Notes under the pieces: generated by a model
Databases searched by the model: none
Told to the model about the DNA's origin: nothing
What the model saw: only the letters and a program-made list of their open reading frames with translations
Source of the DNA: Clostridia bacterium
GTDB lineage: Bacteria > Bacillota > Clostridia > Christensenellales > CAG-138
Direction of reading: 5' to 3'
DNA length: 64,000 bases
Assembly: GCA_030526425.1 (NCBI GenBank)
Contig: JAUNCT010000003.1
Coordinates: forward strand, 1 to 64,000
Translations under genes and position numbers: made by a program
Shown: piece after piece, positions 61,454-64,000 of the stretch
Numbering within the stretch: the stretch's first letter is position 1
Layout of the letters: each line of letters starts with the position of its first letter

Positions 61454-62389
61454 TCAGGCCTCCGCATGTTCGGGGCGGATGGCGCTGACATCGTAAGGCG
61501 TCGTCTGATAGACGTAATAGTTCAGCCAGTTCTGGTAGATGAGGTTCGCGTGGCTGCGCCAAGTGACGATGGGTTCCTTCGTATCGTCGTCGTTCGGGAA
61601 ATAGTTTTCGGGCACGTGGATGGGCAGACCCGCGTTCTTGTCGCGCTCGTACTCGCGGCGGAGGGTATCCGCATCGTACTCGGAATGCCCGGTGATGAAC
61701 ACGCGGCGACCGCCTTCGGTGGAAACGGCGTACACGCCCGCCTTGTCGCTCGATGCGAGGATCTTGAGACCGGGCACCTTTTCGATATCCTCGCGAAGGA
61801 CCGTCGTATGGCGGGAATGCGGGACCATGAATTCCTCGTCGAAGCCGCGCATCAGCATGGAGGTGCGGCGCTCGACCTTGTGGCGGAAGACGCCGAACAG
61901 CTTCTCGTCGAGGTCGTACTTCGGGATACCGTAATGGTAGTACAGACCCGCCTGCGCGCCCCAACAGATGTGGAAGGTGCTGAACACGTGCGTTTTGGAC
62001 CATTCCATCACGCGGCAGAGTTCTTCCCAGTATTCGACCTGTTCGAAGGGCATCTGCTCGACGGGAGCGCCCGTAATGATGAGACCGTCGAAATACTGGT
62101 CTTCGATCTCATCGAAGGTCTTGTAAAAGCGCAGCAGGTGCTCTTCCGAGGTGTTCTTGCTGTTGTGGCTTTTGGTGTGGATGAGCTCGAGCTCGACCTG
62201 AAGCGGCGTGTTGCCGAGCAGGCGCGCGAGTTGCGTTTCGGTGACGATCTTCGTCGGCATGAGGTTCATGAGCACGATGCGCAGCGGACGGATGTCCTGC
62301 GTGACGGCGCGCTTTTCGGTCATGACGAAGATGTTTTCTTCCGTCAGCGTTTTCGCTGCGGGCAATGAATCGGGGATCTTGATCGGCAT
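61454..62389 (-). CDS. metA: Homoserine O-acetyltransferase (MetA type)
   Basis: 311 aa. Catalytic Cys142 in [10 protein letters not shown], His in [13 protein letters not shown] and Glu in the HVPENYFP segment match the MetA family. Residue 111 is Glu (GAPVEQM); in the family Glu111 goes with acetyl-CoA use and Gly111 with succinyl-CoA, so this is predicted to make O-acetylhomoserine. The partner MetY, three bases upstream, uses that product. Confidence 0.93.
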   Translation of the reverse strand: MPIKIPDSLPAAKTLTEENIFVMTEKRAVTQDIRPLRIVLMNLMPTKIVTETQLARLLGNTPLQVELELIHTKSHNSKNTSEEHLLRFYKTFDEIEDQYFDGLIITGAPVEQMPFEQVEYWEELCRVMEWSKTHVFSTFHICWGAQAGLYYHYGIPKYDLDEKLFGVFRHKVERRTSMLMRGFDEEFMVPHSRHTTVLREDIEKVPGLKILASSDKAGVYAVSTEGGRRVFITGHSEYDADTLRREYERDKNAGLPIHVPENYFPNDDDTKEPIVTWRSHANLIYQNWLNYYVYQTTPYDVSAIRPEHAEA

Positions 62390-62392
62390 CGC

Positions 62393-63673
62393 TTACTCTC
62401 CGAGCGCCTGCGAGATATCGCGGATGAGGTCTTCCGCGTCCTCGAGACCACAGGACAGACGCACGAGGTCTTCGGAAATACCGCAGGCAACGAGCTCTTC
62501 GGCATTCATCTGGCGGTGCGTCGTGCTGGCGGGGTGCAGACAGCAGGAGCGCGCATCCGCAACGTGCGTTTCGATGGCGCAGATCCGGAGCCCCTCCATG
62601 AATTTTTCCGCCGCGGCTCTGCCGCCCTTGACGCCGAAGCTGATGACGCCGCAGGTGCCGTTCGGCATATACTTTTGCGCGCGGTCATAATACTTGTCTC
62701 CTTCGAGCCCGGGGTACTGCACCCACGCGACGCGCGGATCGTTCTTGAGGAAGTTCGCGACCGCCAATGCGTTCTCGCAGTGGCGCTTCACCCGGACATG
62801 CAGACTTTCGAGACCGAGGTTGAGATAGAACGCGCTCTGCGGCGACTGGACGGAGCCGAGGTCGCGCATGAGCTGAACGGTCGCCTTGGTGATGTAGGCG
62901 CCCGCAAGACCGAAGCGTTCGGTATAGGTGACGCCGTGGTAGCTTTCATCGGGTTGGGTGAGCCCCGGGAACTTGTCCGCGTGGGCGTTCCAGTCGAACT
63001 TGCCGGAGTCGACGATCGCGCCGCCGATCGCCGCGCCGTGACCGTCCATGTATTTGGTGGTGGAATGGGTCACGATATCCGCACCGAAATCGATCGGGCG
63101 GCAGTTGATGGGCGTGGCAAAGGTGTTGTCGACGATGAGCGGGACGCCGTGCGCATGCGCCGCCTTCGCGAACTTTTCGATATCGAGCACGGTGAGCGCG
63201 GGGTTCGCGATGGTTTCGCCGAAGACCGCCTTGGTATTCGGGCGGAACGCGGCGTTGAGTTCTTCCTCGGTGCAGTCGGGCGAAACGAAGGTGAAGTCGA
63301 TGCCCATGCGCTTCATCGTGACGGCAAAGAGATTGTAGCTGCCGCCGTAGATCGAGGCGCTCGAAACGACATGGTCGCCGCAGGACGCGATGTTGAACAC
63401 CGCATAGAAGGTCGCCGCCTGACCGGAGCCCGTGAGCATCGCCGCGGTGCCGCCTTCCAGCTCGGCGATCTTCGCCGCGACGCGGTCGTTCGTGGGATTC
63501 TGCAGGCGCGAGTAAAAATACCCTTCCGCTTCGAGATCGAAGAGCTTGCCCATCTCGCCGCTCGACGCGTATTTGAAGGTGGTGCTTTGGACGATCGGGA
63601 TCTGGCGAGGTTCGCCGTTTCCGGGCGTGTAGCCGCCCTGCACGCAAACGGTGCCTTTGCTGTATTCGTTCAT
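62393..63673 (-). CDS. metY: O-acetylhomoserine sulfhydrylase (MetY)
   Basis: 426 aa PLP enzyme (Cys/Met metabolism family). PLP Lys in THSTTKYMDGHGAAIGG, YSRLQNPTNDRVAAKIAELEGG and the SCCLHPASTTHRQM motif are typical of MetY. Forms homocysteine from O-acetylhomoserine and sulfide. First gene of the methionine operon. Confidence 0.95.
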   Translation of the reverse strand: MNEYSKGTVCVQGGYTPGNGEPRQIPIVQSTTFKYASSGEMGKLFDLEAEGYFYSRLQNPTNDRVAAKIAELEGGTAAMLTGSGQAATFYAVFNIASCGDHVVSSASIYGGSYNLFAVTMKRMGIDFTFVSPDCTEEELNAAFRPNTKAVFGETIANPALTVLDIEKFAKAAHAHGVPLIVDNTFATPINCRPIDFGADIVTHSTTKYMDGHGAAIGGAIVDSGKFDWNAHADKFPGLTQPDESYHGVTYTERFGLAGAYITKATVQLMRDLGSVQSPQSAFYLNLGLESLHVRVKRHCENALAVANFLKNDPRVAWVQYPGLEGDKYYDRAQKYMPNGTCGVISFGVKGGRAAAEKFMEGLRICAIETHVADARSCCLHPASTTHRQMNAEELVACGISEDLVRLSCGLEDAEDLIRDISQALGE

Positions 63674-63726
63674 AAGATACCTCTTTCGGTTTGGATTCTC
63701 ATTCGGCGCCGGAGCGCATTTTGTAT

Positions 63727-63732
63727 ATTATA
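63727..63732 (-). promoter_or_regulatory. Extended -10 of the metY promoter
   Basis: TGTTATAAT on the minus strand, about 55 bases before the ATG. The roughly 100-base leader is too short for a SAM riboswitch and shows none of its motifs. Confidence 0.65.
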
Positions 63733-63774
63733 ACACAGATATCGGAAACGCGGTATGCCCGCACGGTTCCGGAT

Positions 63775-64000
63775 TCACGGCTTGAGCGCATTGCCGCCGA
63801 GAACCATGCGCAATTCATGCAACGCCGCGACAAACGCAAGAATGCAGGCACAAAGACCATACGCGGTTTTCAAAGCCCCGGGAAGCCCCGAAAGCAGGAC
63901 CGGCGGCGCCGCGAACAGGACTGCGCCGCAAAGTTTGTTGCAAAGGGAGTGCACCGAAACCACGCGGCGGTCGCGGATGAGACCGATAACGAGCGACAAG
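63775..64000 (-). CDS. CDP-alcohol phosphatidyltransferase family protein, C-terminal part
   Basis: 75 codons visible; the gene enters from beyond the right edge, so the start is not seen. The segment SLVIGLIRDRRVVSVHSLCNKLCGAVLF, then two hydrophobic stretches, resembles the C-terminus of CDP-alcohol phosphatidyltransferases (PgsA-like). Membrane helices: two. Moderate confidence only because it is partial. Confidence 0.5.
   Translation of the reverse strand, partial: LSLVIGLIRDRRVVSVHSLCNKLCGAVLFAAPPVLLSGLPGALKTAYGLCACILAFVAALHELRMVLGGNALKP

Noticed and set aside
63674-63774. SAM riboswitch or T-box upstream of metY
   Set aside because: The leader is only about 100 bases and lacks the motifs of either.

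Overview
The window is GC-rich bacterial chromosome with tightly packed operons, AGGAGG-type ribosome binding sites and TGnTATAAT extended -10 promoters. The gene set (Opp/Dpp and BMP-family ABC importers, FeoAB, Pst-PhoPR, PaaK-ACT, ApbE-type flavinylated secreted reductases, split Mrp subunits) points to an anaerobic, probably gut-associated member of Clostridia. The finer placement (Christensenellales- or Oscillospirales-like) is only a guess. I see no rRNA, tRNA, CRISPR array, transposase or phage gene.

Layout. 1-7.2 kb (minus): an oligopeptide importer operon, DUF4438-like gene, substrate-binding protein, two permeases, two ATPases, HAD phosphatase. 7.4-9.9 kb (minus): feoA-feoB plus a small Cys-rich FeoB partner. 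10-11.7 kb (plus): a PNPOx-like flavoprotein, a TSUP exporter and a DtxR-family regulator whose metal ligands look iron-selective. 11.8-12.85 kb (minus): azlCD with a 21-codon leader frame. 13-14.8 kb (plus): paaK and an ACT-domain gene. 14.9-16.9 kb: a secreted protein of five ~49-residue repeats, an AT-rich secreted orphan and an XRE regulator. 17-20.6 kb (minus): an SLC13-type transporter, MscS, dCMP deaminase and YchF.

20.9-31.8 kb (plus): an MBL-fold hydrolase, then a purine salvage island made of a cytidine/guanine-type deaminase, a nucleoside ABC importer (binding protein, two permeases, double ATPase), two tandem adenosine deaminase paralogues, a GntR/UTRA regulator and adenine deaminase. 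Together these would import purine nucleosides or bases and deaminate them. 31.9-40.1 kb (minus): the phosphate regulon pstS-pstC-pstA-(pyridoxal kinase)-pstB-phoU-phoP-phoR followed by a propeller-like membrane-anchored protein. A B6-vitamer kinase is translationally coupled inside the Pst operon.

40.2-45.7 kb: a YgjV-like membrane protein, a zinc-ribbon orphan and two secreted FMN/FAD reductases. 45.8-52 kb: a MobA-like nucleotidyltransferase overlapping glycerate kinase, a Clostridia-type palindromic repeat, an unusual fusion of a PARG-like macrodomain with an M32 carboxypeptidase, an alpha/beta hydrolase and a D-threonine-aldolase-like enzyme. 52-61.3 kb (minus): a ten-gene Mrp-like cation/proton antiporter operon with four separate NuoL/M/N-type subunits. 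61.4-63.7 kb (minus): metY-metA for methionine synthesis by O-acetylhomoserine. The right edge holds the end of a probable CDP-alcohol phosphatidyltransferase.

The most unusual items are the PARG-M32 fusion, the four-antiporter Mrp operon, the five-repeat secreted protein, the pyridoxal kinase within pst, and the iron-type DtxR regulator with paired operators. Function calls are from motif recognition in the translated sequence; no database search was possible.
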